Of a stretch of 64,000 nt of DNA, positions 7,723 to 19,400 are shown in pieces. The stretch is taken from assembly GCF_031764535.1 (NCBI RefSeq), contig NZ_CP134499.1, positions 1,302,001 to 1,366,000 on the forward strand, written 5' to 3'. The position numbers and the translations under genes are program-made. Positions within the stretch are counted from its first letter, which is position 1. Each line of letters opens with the position of its first letter. The stretch is from Pseudomonas sp. SG20056 (lineage in GTDB: Bacteria > Pseudomonadota > Gammaproteobacteria > Pseudomonadales > Pseudomonadaceae). Under the pieces are notes generated by a model that saw only the letters and a list, made by a program, of their open reading frames with translations, had not been told where the DNA came from and did not search any database.

Positions 7723-8189
7723 TGCACCCGCGCGCGCAAGAGCTGATCACGGCGCTGCAACTCCAGGCGCACCCGGAAGGCGGTTATTACCGTCGTCTGT
7801 ATGAGTCGTCAGCGCAGCTGGACGGTGGCCGCTTGTGCGGCACGGCGATCATCTTTCTGTTGCCGGCCGGCGCGGTCAGCCGTTGGCACCGGGTGGATGC
7901 CGACGAGCTCTGGCACTTCTATGAAGGTGCGCCGCTGGAGCTGCTGCTGGCCGAGCAGCCCGATGCCGTGCGCTGCGCGCGACTGGGGCCGGTGGCCATA
8001 GGTCAGCTGCCGCAGCGCCTGGTGCCGGCACATGCCTGGCAGGCGGCGCGCAGCACCGGGGCGTTTACCCTGGTGGGCTGCACGGTGACGCCGGGTTTCG
8101 ACTTCGCCGGCTTCCAGCTGCTCAGTGATGACCTTGAGGCTCAGCGCGATTGGCCTATGCTGGCGCAGCTTTATCCCGAACTGGTTTGA
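7722..8189 (+). CDS. Cupin-fold protein, DUF985
   Basis: A 155-residue single-domain cupin. The HPEGGYYRRLYES start, IIFLLPAGAVSRWHRVDADELWHFYEGAPLEL core and late LVGCTVTPGFDFAGF are hallmarks of DUF985. The His residues in RWHRVDADELWH could bind a metal or a sugar-nucleotide-like ligand; the activity of the family is not settled. Translationally coupled to the flavodoxin by a TGATG overlap. Confidence 0.85.
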   Translation: MHPRAQELITALQLQAHPEGGYYRRLYESSAQLDGGRLCGTAIIFLLPAGAVSRWHRVDADELWHFYEGAPLELLLAEQPDAVRCARLGPVAIGQLPQRLVPAHAWQAARSTGAFTLVGCTVTPGFDFAGFQLLSDDLEAQRDWPMLAQLYPELV

Positions 8190-8288
8190 CCTGCAAGGCC
8201 ACCACGCTGGCCGCCAGAGCGACTCACCTTTGCAGCATCCCTCGCTAGACTCCTGGGCACTTCAATAACAAAAGCCGAGGAATTCATC

Positions 8289-9071
8289 ATGACCGTTGCC
8301 CACGCACTGCCTGTTGTCAGCCTCAAGGATCAGGTCTCCGCCGCCGAATGGCAGACCCGGGTGGACCTGGCCGCCTGCTACCGATTGATCGCCCTGTATG
8401 GCTGGGATGATCTGATTTTCACCCACATCTCGGCGAAGATTCCCGGCACTGAAGAGTTTCTGATCAACCCCTACGGACTGATGTTCCATGAGATCACTGC
8501 CTCCAGCCTGGTGAAGATCGACCTGACTGGCAAAAAGCTGATGGACAGTCCGTTCGACATCAACCCGGCCGGCTACACCATCCACAGCGCCGTGCACGAG
8601 GTGCGTCACGACGTCGGCTGCGTGCTGCATATCCACACCCCGGCGGGGATCGCTGTATCGGCGCAGAAGCAGGGCTTGTTGCCGCTGTCGCAGCAGTCGC
8701 TGTTCGTCCTCGCCAGCCTGGCTTACCACGGCTATGAAGGTGTAGCGCTGAACCATGACGAGAAGGCCCGCCTGCAGGCCGACTTGGGCGACAAGAACTT
8801 TATGATCCTGCCCAACCACGGCCTGCTCACCGCCTTTGGCAGCATCGCCGATGCCTTCCTCGGCATGTTCACCCTGCAGCGTGCCTGCGAGATTCAGGTG
8901 ATGGCGCAAAGTGGCGGGGCAGAGCTGATCCACATCCCACAACAGATTCTCGATGGCGCCCGGGCGATGATTGCCGGCGTGATGAAAAGCCCGCAGGGCA
9001 TGGGCGGCGCACTGCCGTGGCCGGCACTGCTGCGCAAGCTGGATCAACAGATGCCAGGTTACGCAGCATGA
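8289..9071 (+). CDS. Class II aldolase/adducin family protein
   Basis: A 260-residue protein of the class II aldolase/adducin fold. The metal-binding HIHTPAG (residues about 117-123) and LPNHGLL loops are intact, as is the N-terminal THISAKIPG substrate loop. The family includes fuculose-phosphate aldolase and related decarboxylases; the substrate here is unknown. It opens a run of closely spaced genes (ATGA overlap with the alpha/beta hydrolase) also seen together in P. aeruginosa (PA3430-PA3426 region, from memory). Confidence 0.85.
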   Translation: MTVAHALPVVSLKDQVSAAEWQTRVDLAACYRLIALYGWDDLIFTHISAKIPGTEEFLINPYGLMFHEITASSLVKIDLTGKKLMDSPFDINPAGYTIHSAVHEVRHDVGCVLHIHTPAGIAVSAQKQGLLPLSQQSLFVLASLAYHGYEGVALNHDEKARLQADLGDKNFMILPNHGLLTAFGSIADAFLGMFTLQRACEIQVMAQSGGAELIHIPQQILDGARAMIAGVMKSPQGMGGALPWPALLRKLDQQMPGYAA

Positions 9072-9952
9072 CGGCGCTGCCAGGGATTGCCCTGGCGGAT
9101 TGGCGCAGCGCGGGGCAGACTTTCAGCTTTAACGGCCATGCCATCCGCTACTGGACGGCCGGGCAGGGCGAGCCGTTGTTGCTGATTCATGGTTTTCCCA
9201 CTGCCAGTTGGGATTGGCACTACCTGTGGGCCGCGCTGGCGGAGCGCTACCAGGTGATTGCCTGTGACATGCTCGGCTTTGGCGACTCGGCCAAACCCCG
9301 TGGACATGCCTACAGCCTGCTGGAGCAGGCTGATCTGCAACAGGCGCTGCTGGTGCACCTGGGCGTGGACAAACCGCTGCATGTGCTGGCCCACGACTAC
9401 GGCGACAGCGTGGCGCAAGAGCTGCTGGCACGGCATCAGGACGGACGCGTACAGCTCGCCAGTTGCGTGTTTCTCAATGGTGGGTTGTTTCCGGAAACGC
9501 ATCACCCGGTGCTGGTGCAGAAGCTGCTGCTCAGCCCCATTGGCCCGTTGATTGGCCGGTTATTCAGCCGCCAGAAGCTGGCGCAGAGTTTTGCCAAAGT
9601 GTTCGGCCCACAGAGCCAGCCCAGTGAGCGTGAATTAGATGACTTCTGGAGCCTGATCGCCGCCCATAACGGCCCGGCCGTGATGCACCGCTTGATCCGC
9701 TACATGCCCGAGCGCCGCGTCAACCGTGACCGTTGGGTGGCGGCGATGCAGGCTACGGCGGTGCCGATGCGGGTGATCGACGGTGCAGTCGACCCAATTT
9801 CCGGGGCGCATATGGTGGCGCGTTACCGTGAGCTGATTGCCAAGCCAGACACTGTGCTGCTGGAGGGTATTGGTCATTATCCGCAGACCGAAGCGCCGGA
9901 TCAGGTGCTGGCGCATTACCTGCAATTTCGTCAACGGCTGGAGGCCAAATGA
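9068..9952 (+). CDS. Alpha/beta hydrolase, epoxide hydrolase/haloalkane dehalogenase type
   Basis: A 294-residue alpha/beta hydrolase. The oxyanion region reads LLIHGFPTASWDWHYLW, the nucleophile elbow is AHDYGDS with an Asp in the nucleophile position (as in epoxide hydrolases and dehalogenases rather than a Ser esterase), the acid is in DGAVDPISG, and the catalytic His in GIGHYPQTEAP. The ATG at 9068 overlaps the previous stop; the longer upstream frame is not needed. It probably opens an ester or epoxide in a small catabolic route with its neighbours. Confidence 0.85.
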   Translation: MTALPGIALADWRSAGQTFSFNGHAIRYWTAGQGEPLLLIHGFPTASWDWHYLWAALAERYQVIACDMLGFGDSAKPRGHAYSLLEQADLQQALLVHLGVDKPLHVLAHDYGDSVAQELLARHQDGRVQLASCVFLNGGLFPETHHPVLVQKLLLSPIGPLIGRLFSRQKLAQSFAKVFGPQSQPSERELDDFWSLIAAHNGPAVMHRLIRYMPERRVNRDRWVAAMQATAVPMRVIDGAVDPISGAHMVARYRELIAKPDTVLLEGIGHYPQTEAPDQVLAHYLQFRQRLEAK

Positions 9953-10482
9953 TGCAACGACGTACAGTCCTGAAAGGTGCCGCTCTAGGCGGTGTGGCCG
10001 TTCTCGGTGCCGGGTTCTGGGCGTTGCCCAGTGGCGAGGCACCGGCGGCCCTAAGCCTGGAGGGCGCGCTGCAGGTATTGGCTGGGCTGGTTGATAAACC
10101 TCTGTCGAGCCTTAAAGGCTGGAGCCCGGCCGAGGTGTTCAACCACTGCGCGCAGAGCATCGAGCATTCCATCAGTGGTTATCCCGAACTCAAGCCCGGT
10201 TGGTTCCGCAGCAGTGTCGGCCCGTTGGCGTTTAGTGTCTTTGCTGCGCGTGGAGCCATGCGCCATCCGCTGGATGAGGCGATCCCCGGTGCCGCTGCGC
10301 TGGATACACCCGCGACCCAGGCTCTGGCGCTGCAGCGTTTGCAGCAGGCGTTTGCCGACTTTGCCGCGTATCAGGGCGAGTTACAGCCGCATTTTGCCTA
10401 TGGCGCGTTAAGCCATGCCGATTACGCCCAGGCTCATGTGTTGCATCTGTATAACCACTTGAGCTTGATCCGCCCGGCCTGA
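9949..10482 (+). CDS. DUF1569 (DinB-like) protein with twin-arginine leader
   Basis: A 177-residue protein. MMQRRTVLKGAALGGVAVLGAG is a Tat-like signal (twin Arg, hydrophobic stretch), so it is probably exported folded. The mature part has conserved EVFNHCAQSIEHSISG and a late YGALSHADYAQAHVLHLYNHL, giving three widely spaced His residues typical of the DUF1569/DinB metal-binding bundle. Start overlaps the hydrolase stop. No activity is established for the family. Confidence 0.75.
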   Translation: MMQRRTVLKGAALGGVAVLGAGFWALPSGEAPAALSLEGALQVLAGLVDKPLSSLKGWSPAEVFNHCAQSIEHSISGYPELKPGWFRSSVGPLAFSVFAARGAMRHPLDEAIPGAAALDTPATQALALQRLQQAFADFAAYQGELQPHFAYGALSHADYAQAHVLHLYNHLSLIRPA

Positions 10483-10589
10483 CTATCCCGCTGCTTTATT
10501 GCGCACCATTCAGCGCTTCGCGTAGCTATTGTGACCAGAGCGCGACTGCTGGACACTCGGTGCATTGTTAATCTGCCGAGGAATGCTGC

Positions 10590-11501
10590 ATGAGCGACGC
10601 CATCCGTTTTCAAGATCAGGTTGTAATCGTCACCGGGGCCGGCGGCGGCCTGGGCCGCGCCCATGCGCTGCTTTTCGCCAAACACGGCGCCAAGGTGGTG
10701 GTGAATGACTTGGGCGGCAGCACTCACGGTGAAGGCGCCAACGCCTCGGCGGCGGACAAGGTGGTCGAGGAAATCCGCGCAGCAGGCGGTACTGCAGTGG
10801 CCAACCACGACTCGGTGACCGACGGCGAAAAGATCGTGCAATGCGCCCTGGACGCCTTTGGCCGCATCGATGTGGTGGTGAATAACGCCGGTATCCTGCG
10901 TGACAAAACCTTCCACAAGATGGAAGACGCCGACTGGGACCTGGTTTACAAAGTCCACGTCGAAGGGGCCTACAAGGTCACCCGCGCCGCCTGGCCGCAC
11001 ATGCGTGAGCAGGGTTATGGCCGGGTGATTTTCACCGCATCCACGTCGGGCATTTACGGCAACTTCGGTCAGTCTAACTACGGCATGGCCAAGCTCGGCC
11101 TGTACGGCCTGACCCGCACCCTGGCCCTCGAAGGGCGCAAGAACAACATCCTGGTCAACGCCATCGCGCCTACTGGTGGCACGCGCATGACCGAAGGCTT
11201 GATCCCGCCGCAGGTGTTCGAGCAGCTCAAGCCCGAGCTGGTCAGCCCGCTGGTGGTGTACCTGGCGAGCAATGCCTGCGAAGAAACCTCCGGCCTGTTC
11301 GAAGTGGGCGGCGGCTGGATGGGCAAAGTGCGTTGGGAACGCAGCCTGGGCGCCGGCTTCGACCCGCGCGAAGGCTTCAGCCCGGAAGACGTGGCAGCCA
11401 GCTTTGCGCAGATATGTGACTTCGAGGGCGCGGCTCATCCGAAGGACAATATCGAAGCGATGAAAGAGATGATGGCCAACCTGCAGAAGTTCGCCCTCTG
11501 A
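10590..11501 (+). CDS. Short-chain dehydrogenase, (3R)-hydroxyacyl-CoA dehydrogenase-like
   Basis: A 303-residue SDR, longer than the classical 250. Cofactor loop TGAGGGLGRAHALLFA at the N-terminus, then VVVNDLGGSTHGEG, NNAGILRD, and the catalytic SNYGMAKLGLYG. This form, with the long NDLGG insertion and the extra C-terminal 50 residues, matches the dehydrogenase domain of peroxisomal-type multifunctional enzyme 2. With the enoyl-CoA hydratase downstream it fits a beta-oxidation-like step. Confidence 0.88.
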   Translation: MSDAIRFQDQVVIVTGAGGGLGRAHALLFAKHGAKVVVNDLGGSTHGEGANASAADKVVEEIRAAGGTAVANHDSVTDGEKIVQCALDAFGRIDVVVNNAGILRDKTFHKMEDADWDLVYKVHVEGAYKVTRAAWPHMREQGYGRVIFTASTSGIYGNFGQSNYGMAKLGLYGLTRTLALEGRKNNILVNAIAPTGGTRMTEGLIPPQVFEQLKPELVSPLVVYLASNACEETSGLFEVGGGWMGKVRWERSLGAGFDPREGFSPEDVAASFAQICDFEGAAHPKDNIEAMKEMMANLQKFAL

Positions 11502-11565
11502 TTGCGCCACTCTGGCGGGGAGATCGGTCAGCAGGCTGATTTCCACCGCGCAGGGCTTTAAGGTG

Positions 11566-11597
11566 AAGGCCGGCTAAATGCCGGCCTTCGGCTTTTT
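11566..11597 (+). terminator. Terminator between SDR and enoyl-CoA hydratase genes
   Basis: AAGGCCGGC (11566-11574), loop TAAAT, GCCGGCCTT (11580-11588), then CGGCTTTTT. It ends 12 bases before the next ATG, so it may act as a partial attenuator. Confidence 0.75.
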
Positions 11598-11609
11598 AGG
11601 GAGCAGGTT

Positions 11610-12377
11610 ATGCGCGTCATTATCGAAAAGAACGGCCCGGTCACCACCCTGATCATCAACCGCGCTGAGGTGCGCAACGCCGTTGATCGGCCGACGGCGG
11701 AGGCACTGGCCGCGGCATTGCGGGCCTTTGAAGCCGACGAGCAGGCGCGGGTGGCGGTGTTAACTGGGGCGGGTGGGGCTTTCTGCGCCGGTGCTGATCT
11801 GGGGGCGGTGGCCACGGGGGCTGAGCGCGCCAATCGTCTGGAAACCGAGGGTGACGGGCCGATGGGGCCGAGTCGCATGCAGCTGAGCAAACCACTGATC
11901 GCCGCCATTGAGGGGCACGCGGTGGCTGGCGGACTGGAACTGGCGCTGCTTGCTGACCTGCGGGTGATGGCCGATAACGCCGTGCTTGGGGTGTTCTGCC
12001 GACGCTTTGGCGTGCCGCTGATTGATGGCGGCACCGTGCGTTTGCCACGAATTATCGGCCAGGGTCGTGCGCTGGATCTGATTCTCACCGGTCGTCCGGT
12101 GTTGGCTGAAGAGGCGTTGAGCATGGGCCTGGTCAATCGGGTGGTCGCCGCCGGCAGCGCGTTGGCTGCAGCGCAGCAACTGGCACTGGAAATTGCCGGC
12201 TTCCCACAACGCTGCATGCTCGCCGATCGTGCCAGTGCCTACGCGCAGTGGAACCTGCCGTTTGCCCAGGCCATGACCAACGAATTTGCCGGCGGCATGG
12301 CGGTGATAGCCAGTGGCGAAACCCTGGCCGGCGCGCAGCGCTTCAAGGCTGGTACGGGGCGGCACGGCAGATTCTGA
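11610..12377 (+). CDS. Enoyl-CoA hydratase/isomerase (crotonase family)
   Basis: A 255-residue crotonase. The first oxyanion strand is GAGGAFCAGADL (about 53-64), the second AIEGHAVAGGLELALLADLR (about 97-116). In the canonical hydratase two Glu residues are used; here the second-site region reads FCRRFGVPLIDGGTVRLPRIIG, with Asp rather than the usual Glu, so isomerase or another crotonase activity is possible. Converges with the sigma-54 activator, 9 nt apart. Confidence 0.88.
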   Translation: MRVIIEKNGPVTTLIINRAEVRNAVDRPTAEALAAALRAFEADEQARVAVLTGAGGAFCAGADLGAVATGAERANRLETEGDGPMGPSRMQLSKPLIAAIEGHAVAGGLELALLADLRVMADNAVLGVFCRRFGVPLIDGGTVRLPRIIGQGRALDLILTGRPVLAEEALSMGLVNRVVAAGSALAAAQQLALEIAGFPQRCMLADRASAYAQWNLPFAQAMTNEFAGGMAVIASGETLAGAQRFKAGTGRHGRF

Positions 12378-12386
12378 GCCGCGTGT

Positions 12387-13925
<1,539 letters not shown>

Positions 13926-13999
13926 GAAAACGGGCGGCCGACTGGTTTACAGGTGCGCCAGTATGCCCGGTCTGCGGGGCTTAGTTAATCGCGCGCAGC

Positions 14000-14299
14000 T
14001 CAACCGCAGGTCAGGCGGATGATCACTTCGCTTTCATCGATATCGATATTCAGGCGCTGCGGGTTGTAATCCATGGTCGCGGCGTCGCCGGGGGCGAGCA
14101 CGCGCAGGGTTTTGGCGTTGGCCTGCTGCTGCACCTGCTCGATCAGCTCGGCGCTGGCGGTCTGACCGAGTACGCCATGAACCTGCTCGACATCGCAGTC
14201 GCCGCTGATTTCGGCTGCTTGCTGGGCGGGCGGCTGTGAGCTGCAACCGGCCAGCAGGGCCAGCAGGCTGAAGCTGGTGAGGGCGTGACGAAGAGCCAT
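14000..14299 (-). CDS. Lipoprotein, I78-family peptidase inhibitor-like
   Basis: A 99-residue lipoprotein with signal MALRHALTSFSLLALLAGC; lipobox LAGC puts the lipidated Cys at residue 19. The mature part (CDVEQVHGVLGQTAS, then LRVLAPGDAATMDYNPQRLNI) matches I78-type serine protease inhibitors, including the DYNPxRLN turn. It probably guards the periplasm against proteases. Own promoter, between the sigma-54 activator and the ABC exporter. Confidence 0.8.
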   Translation of the reverse strand: MALRHALTSFSLLALLAGCSSQPPAQQAAEISGDCDVEQVHGVLGQTASAELIEQVQQQANAKTLRVLAPGDAATMDYNPQRLNIDIDESEVIIRLTCG

Positions 14300-14460
14300 G
14301 ATCTATTTCCTTGTCTGCATAAAACTCGGGTCAGCCTAGCAGCCGCATCCGTTGTAGCTCAACGTTGGGCTGCTCAATCCGTGCAGGTTACTGCATCAGC
14401 ATTTCCGCAAGCGCGGCCAACTTCCCTACAATTGCGCTTTTCCCCAGAGCAGGAGGTTCT

Positions 14461-15386
<926 letters not shown>

Positions 15387-15390
<4 letters not shown>

Positions 15391-16148
15391 ATTTCTACGC
15401 AATCCGTGCCATCTACCTGTTCGAACTGGCGCGCACCTGGCGCACCTTGCTGCAGAGCATCGCTACCCCGGTGATCAGCACGTCGCTGTATTTCGTGGTG
15501 TTCGGTTCGGCCATCGGTTCGAGCATGACCCAGGTGCAGGGCGTCAGTTACGGCGCGTTTATCGTGCCGGGGCTGATCATGCTGGCGCTGCTCACCGAGA
15601 GCATTTCCAACGCCTCGTTCGGCATCTACATGCCCAAGTATTCGGGGAGCATCTACGAGCTGCTGTCGGCGCCGGTGTCCTATCTGGAAATCCTCATTGG
15701 CTATGTTGGCGCGGCGGCCACCAAGTCGATCATTCTCGGCCTGGTGATCCTGATTACCGCGCGGCTGTTCGTCGATTTCGAGATTCTCCACCCGCTGTGG
15801 ATGCTGGCGTTTCTGGTGCTGACCGCGCTGACTTTCAGCCTGTTCGGTTTCATCATCGGCGTCTGGGCCGATGGCTGGGAGAAGTTGCAGGTGGTGCCGG
15901 CGCTGATCGTCACGCCGCTAACCTTCCTCGGCGGCGCCTTCTACTCGATCAGCATGCTGCCGCCAGCCTGGCAGACGGTGACCCTGTTCAACCCAGTGGT
16001 GTACCTGATCAGTGCGTTCCGCTGGAGCTTCTACGGCGTTTCTGACGTCAACGTTGGCCTGAGTTTGGCGATGATTCTCGGCTTTCTGCTGCTGTGCATT
16101 CTGGCCGTGGGCTTTATCTTCAAAACCGGTTATCGGCTGAAAAGCTGA
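15387..16148 (+). CDS. ABC-2 type exporter, permease subunit
   Basis: A 253-residue integral membrane protein with about six hydrophobic segments, in the pattern of ABC-2 permeases ([46 protein letters not shown]). Together with the upstream ATPase it would make a two-component exporter of the DrrAB/YadGH type. Overlaps the ATPase gene by four bases. Confidence 0.92.
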
Positions 16149-16233
16149 CGCGCATCTAATGCGTTAGGGTGAAACGGTTCTGGTTGCGCGGCAGGGGTAG
16201 CGCGCAGCCACTGCCGTTATGGAGTGCAATGCA

Positions 16234-17469
16234 ATGGACCATTCTGCCGCCTTGCCGGCCCTGCTGGCGCAGCACTACCGCGATGAGTCGCGCCGCGTGC
16301 TGGCCACCCTGATTCGCTTGCTGGGCGATTTCGATCTGGCCGAGGAGGCGCTACACGAAGCCTTTCGCGCGGCCATGGAGCAATGGCCGCAGAGCGGTGT
16401 GCCGGCCAACCCAAGGGCCTGGCTGGTGTCGGCGGGACGCTTCAAGGCCATCGACAACTTGCGCCGGCAGCGGCGTTTTCAACCGTTGGATGACCATGTC
16501 GAATTGGCCGATGACGCACCGCTGGACGAGGGCGAGCTGCTTGAAGACGACCGTCTGCGGTTGATCTTTACCTGTTGTCACCCGGCGTTGGCCAGCGATG
16601 CTCAGGTGGCCCTGACCCTGCGTGAAGTCTGCGATCTGGGCACCGAAGAAATCGCCCGTGCCTTTCTCACCACGCCCGCCACCCTGGCCCAGCGCATCGT
16701 TCGCGCCAAAGCGAAGATTCGCGATGCACGCATCCCCTATGAAGTACCTGGACGCAGCGAGCTGCCCGAGCGTTTGGATGCCGTGTTGCGGGTGATTTAC
16801 CTGGTGTTCAACGAAGGCTATTTCGCCAGCTCAGGCGATTCGCTGACCCGCGCGCACCTCTCCGATGAGGCCATTCGCCTGGCGCGCCTGCTGCTGGAAC
16901 TGCTGCCCGAGCCGGAAGTGCAGGGCCTGCTGGCGCTGATGCTGCTGCACGAATCGCGGCGCAGTGCGCGCAGTTCGGCCAGCGGCGCAGTGGTGCTACT
17001 GGAGCAGCAGGATCGCCGCCAGTGGGACCGTGCGTTGATCGCCGAAGGTGACGCTTTGGTGCTGCAGGCACTGCATTCGCGGCGCTTCGGCGCTTACACC
17101 CTGCAAGCGGCGATCGCCGCCGTACATGCCGAAGCTGCCAGCGCTGAGCAGACCGACTGGGCGCAGATCGTCGGGCTTTACGATGCCTTGCAGCGTTTGC
17201 ACCCTTCGCCGGTAATCGAGCTCAACCGCGCCGTGGCGGTGGCCATGCAGCAAGGTCCCGAGGCCGGCCTAGCGCTGATCGACGCGCTGCTGGCCAGCGG
17301 CGAACTGGCCGATTACCACCTGGCCCACGCCGCCCGCGCCGATCTCAATCGCCGCCTTGGCCGCGTAGCACCGGCACGCGATGCCTATCTGCGGGCACTG
17401 GAACTGGCGCAGCAGGGCGCGGATCGGCAGTTTCTGCAGATGCGCCTGGACGAGTTGCCGACCGGCTAA
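16234..17469 (+). CDS. ECF sigma factor, ECF42 (SigJ-like) with C-terminal TPR extension
   Basis: A 411-residue sigma factor, much longer than a normal ECF. Residues about 10-165 hold regions 2 and 4 ([51 protein letters not shown]). The C-terminal 240 residues are helical repeats ([39 protein letters not shown]), the extension that defines ECF42 and is needed for activity; no anti-sigma factor is encoded nearby. ATG at 16234 is chosen over 16219 because GGAG precedes it by eight bases. The following genes are the group's usual partners. Confidence 0.88.
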   Translation: MDHSAALPALLAQHYRDESRRVLATLIRLLGDFDLAEEALHEAFRAAMEQWPQSGVPANPRAWLVSAGRFKAIDNLRRQRRFQPLDDHVELADDAPLDEGELLEDDRLRLIFTCCHPALASDAQVALTLREVCDLGTEEIARAFLTTPATLAQRIVRAKAKIRDARIPYEVPGRSELPERLDAVLRVIYLVFNEGYFASSGDSLTRAHLSDEAIRLARLLLELLPEPEVQGLLALMLLHESRRSARSSASGAVVLLEQQDRRQWDRALIAEGDALVLQALHSRRFGAYTLQAAIAAVHAEAASAEQTDWAQIVGLYDALQRLHPSPVIELNRAVAVAMQQGPEAGLALIDALLASGELADYHLAHAARADLNRRLGRVAPARDAYLRALELAQQGADRQFLQMRLDELPTG

Positions 17470-17541
17470 GCCGTCATCCACCTGGCGAATAACCGCTGCT
17501 TGGCTAGCGTTGCTCGGGCCTGAAAATATTTTCGGCGCTGT

Positions 17542-17568
17542 TGTCGATTCCGCGCCGCGCCATTCGAT
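17542..17568 (+). promoter_or_regulatory. Candidate ECF42 target promoter
   Basis: TGTCGA at 17542-17547, a 17-bp spacer, CGAT at 17565-17568, 36 bases before the DGPF gene. TGTCGA is the -35 motif I recall for ECF42 promoters, and the position in front of the DGPF partner fits. The -10 match is weaker. Confidence 0.55.
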
Positions 17569-17603
17569 TAGTCAGTAACCGCGCCACACCACCGGAGAAC
17601 GCC

Positions 17604-17948
17604 ATGAAATACCTGTGCCTGGTCTACAGCAACGAGCATGCGCTGCATAACTCGCCCGACAGCCCACGTGACGAGGAGTGTTTCGCCTACGCCGAATCGG
17701 TGGCGCAGAGCGGTCGCATGCTCGCCGCCGAGGCGCTGGAGTCGGTGCAGACCGCCACCACCGTGCGCATGCGTGGCGGCAAGCTGTCGATCATCGACGG
17801 CCCGTTTGCCGAGACCAAGGAACAGTTGGCAGGTTTCTATCTGGTGGAAGCCCGCGACCTTAACGAAGCCATCCAGTTGGCCGGGAATATTCCGGCGGCG
17901 CGGGTCGGCTGTGTGGAAGTCCGCCCGGTGCGCGAGTTGCAGGTCTAG
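17604..17948 (+). CDS. YCII/DGPF-domain protein (ECF42 partner)
   Basis: A 114-residue protein. MKYLCLVYSNE at the N-terminus and the central IIDGPFAETKEQLAGFYLVEA carry the DGPF motif. Such dimeric ferredoxin-like proteins are the standard neighbours of ECF41/ECF42 sigma factors and probably their regulon product; their enzymatic role is unknown. First gene behind the TGTCGA promoter. Confidence 0.88.
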   Translation: MKYLCLVYSNEHALHNSPDSPRDEECFAYAESVAQSGRMLAAEALESVQTATTVRMRGGKLSIIDGPFAETKEQLAGFYLVEARDLNEAIQLAGNIPAARVGCVEVRPVRELQV

Positions 17949-17996
17949 AGCGCAAGCTGCCAGCGTTGTTCAAACAACGGAAAAGGAGCACTGCCC

Positions 17997-18782
17997 ATGA
18001 GTCGTCCTGAATATCCCAAGATTGCCAGCCGTGAGCAGTGGCTGATTGCTCGCAAGGCCTTGCTGGCCAAAGAAAAGGCGCTGACCCAGCAACGCGATGC
18101 GCTCAACGTCGAGCGCCGCCAGCTGCCGATGGTCAAGGTCGAGGCCGATTACCGTTTTCATGGGCCCGAGGGTGAGCTGAGCCTGGCTGATCTGTTCGCC
18201 GGGCGCAGCCAGCTGATCATTTACCACTTCATGTACCACATGGACCGCGGCGAGGGCTGTGACGGTTGTTCCTGCGTGGTCGACAATATCGGCCACCAGG
18301 CTCACCTGCATGCCCGCGACACCACCCTGGTGCTGGTTTCCCGCGCGCCACTGGCTGACCTGCAGGCGTTTCAGCGGCGCATGGGCTGGACCGTACCCTG
18401 GTATTCCTCGCTGGGCAGCGCGTTCAACTACGACTACCACGCCACGACGGACGAGCAGATCGCTCCGGTCGAGTACAACTACCGTGACAAGGCCGAACTA
18501 GAGCGCCTTGGCCTGAATTATCACGTGCAGGGCGAACAGCCCGGCGTCAGCGTATTTCTGCGCGATGGCGCGCAGGTCTATCACTGCTACTCCAGCTACG
18601 GCCGTGGCCTGGAAATGCTCATGAGCAGCTTTCACTACCTCGACCTCACGCCCTTCGGCCGTGGTGAGGGTTGGGACGGCATGCCCGATCTGGAGGGCAA
18701 GGGCATGCACTGGACCCGCCTGCACGACGAATACCAGCAACCGGCAGCGGCGCATGCCTGCTGCACCTCGACCCAGAAATAA
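17997..18782 (+). CDS. DUF899 thioredoxin-like protein
   Basis: A 261-residue protein. The N-terminal third is helical and charged, the rest a thioredoxin-like fold with HFMYHMDRGEGCDGCSCVVDNIGH, where a Cys pair takes the place of the CxxC motif. Late LEMLMSSFHYLDLTPFGRGE is typical of DUF899. A role in thiol redox is likely but untested. Follows the DGPF gene by 48 nt and is probably in the ECF42 regulon. Confidence 0.83.
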   Translation: MSRPEYPKIASREQWLIARKALLAKEKALTQQRDALNVERRQLPMVKVEADYRFHGPEGELSLADLFAGRSQLIIYHFMYHMDRGEGCDGCSCVVDNIGHQAHLHARDTTLVLVSRAPLADLQAFQRRMGWTVPWYSSLGSAFNYDYHATTDEQIAPVEYNYRDKAELERLGLNYHVQGEQPGVSVFLRDGAQVYHCYSSYGRGLEMLMSSFHYLDLTPFGRGEGWDGMPDLEGKGMHWTRLHDEYQQPAAAHACCTSTQK

Positions 18783-18799
18783 GCACAAGGAGCACGACC

Positions 18800-19228
18800 A
18801 TGAGCAACGCCCAAGCGCAGATTCAACAGCAACTGGACTCCTGGGCCGCCGCCTGCCGGTCCAAGGATGTCAGCCGCATCATGAGCCACTACGCCGAGGA
18901 TGTAGTGGCCTACGACGCCATCGGCCCGCTACGGTTTCAGGGCCGCGCGGCCTATCAGGCGCATTGGCAGGCCTGTATGGAAATGTGTCCTGGCCCGGGC
19001 TTGTTCGAGATTCATCAGCCGAGCTTTCTGTTCAGTGGCGAACTGGCTGTGGTGCACTACCTATTCCACTGCGGCGGCAGCGATGACAAGGGTGAAATGC
19101 ACAGCAGTTGGATGCGCGCAAGCCAGTGTTTCCGCCTGCAGGGTGGGCAATGGTTGATTGCCCATGAGCATTTCTCCATGCCTGGCGACATGGAAAGCGG
19201 AAAAATCTTGTTTGATTTGCAGCCGTAG
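18800..19228 (+). CDS. SnoaL-like/NTF2-fold protein
   Basis: A 142-residue NTF2-fold protein (QLDSWAAACRSKDVSRIMSHYAEDVVAYDAIGPL, closing with WLIAHEHFSMPGD). The ATG at 18800 follows AAGGAG by 7 bases; the longer upstream frame overlaps DUF899 and is not credible. SnoaL-like proteins often appear as ECF-linked cargo. Function unknown. Confidence 0.85.
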   Translation: MSNAQAQIQQQLDSWAAACRSKDVSRIMSHYAEDVVAYDAIGPLRFQGRAAYQAHWQACMEMCPGPGLFEIHQPSFLFSGELAVVHYLFHCGGSDDKGEMHSSWMRASQCFRLQGGQWLIAHEHFSMPGDMESGKILFDLQP

Positions 19229-19400
19229 TCTTGTAACTCACGGGGCACAAGGGGTGTAGCGAATTGCAGACGGGCGCGTTACAGATTTGTGGCTACGACC
19301 AACGTCTTAGTGCTTGCCTAAAGGGGGGCGTAGTGGCGTAGGCTGGAGTTGTCGCCTTGGTAGGCGACGCTTTCGCGAACAGTTGAAGAAGGAAAGCTTT

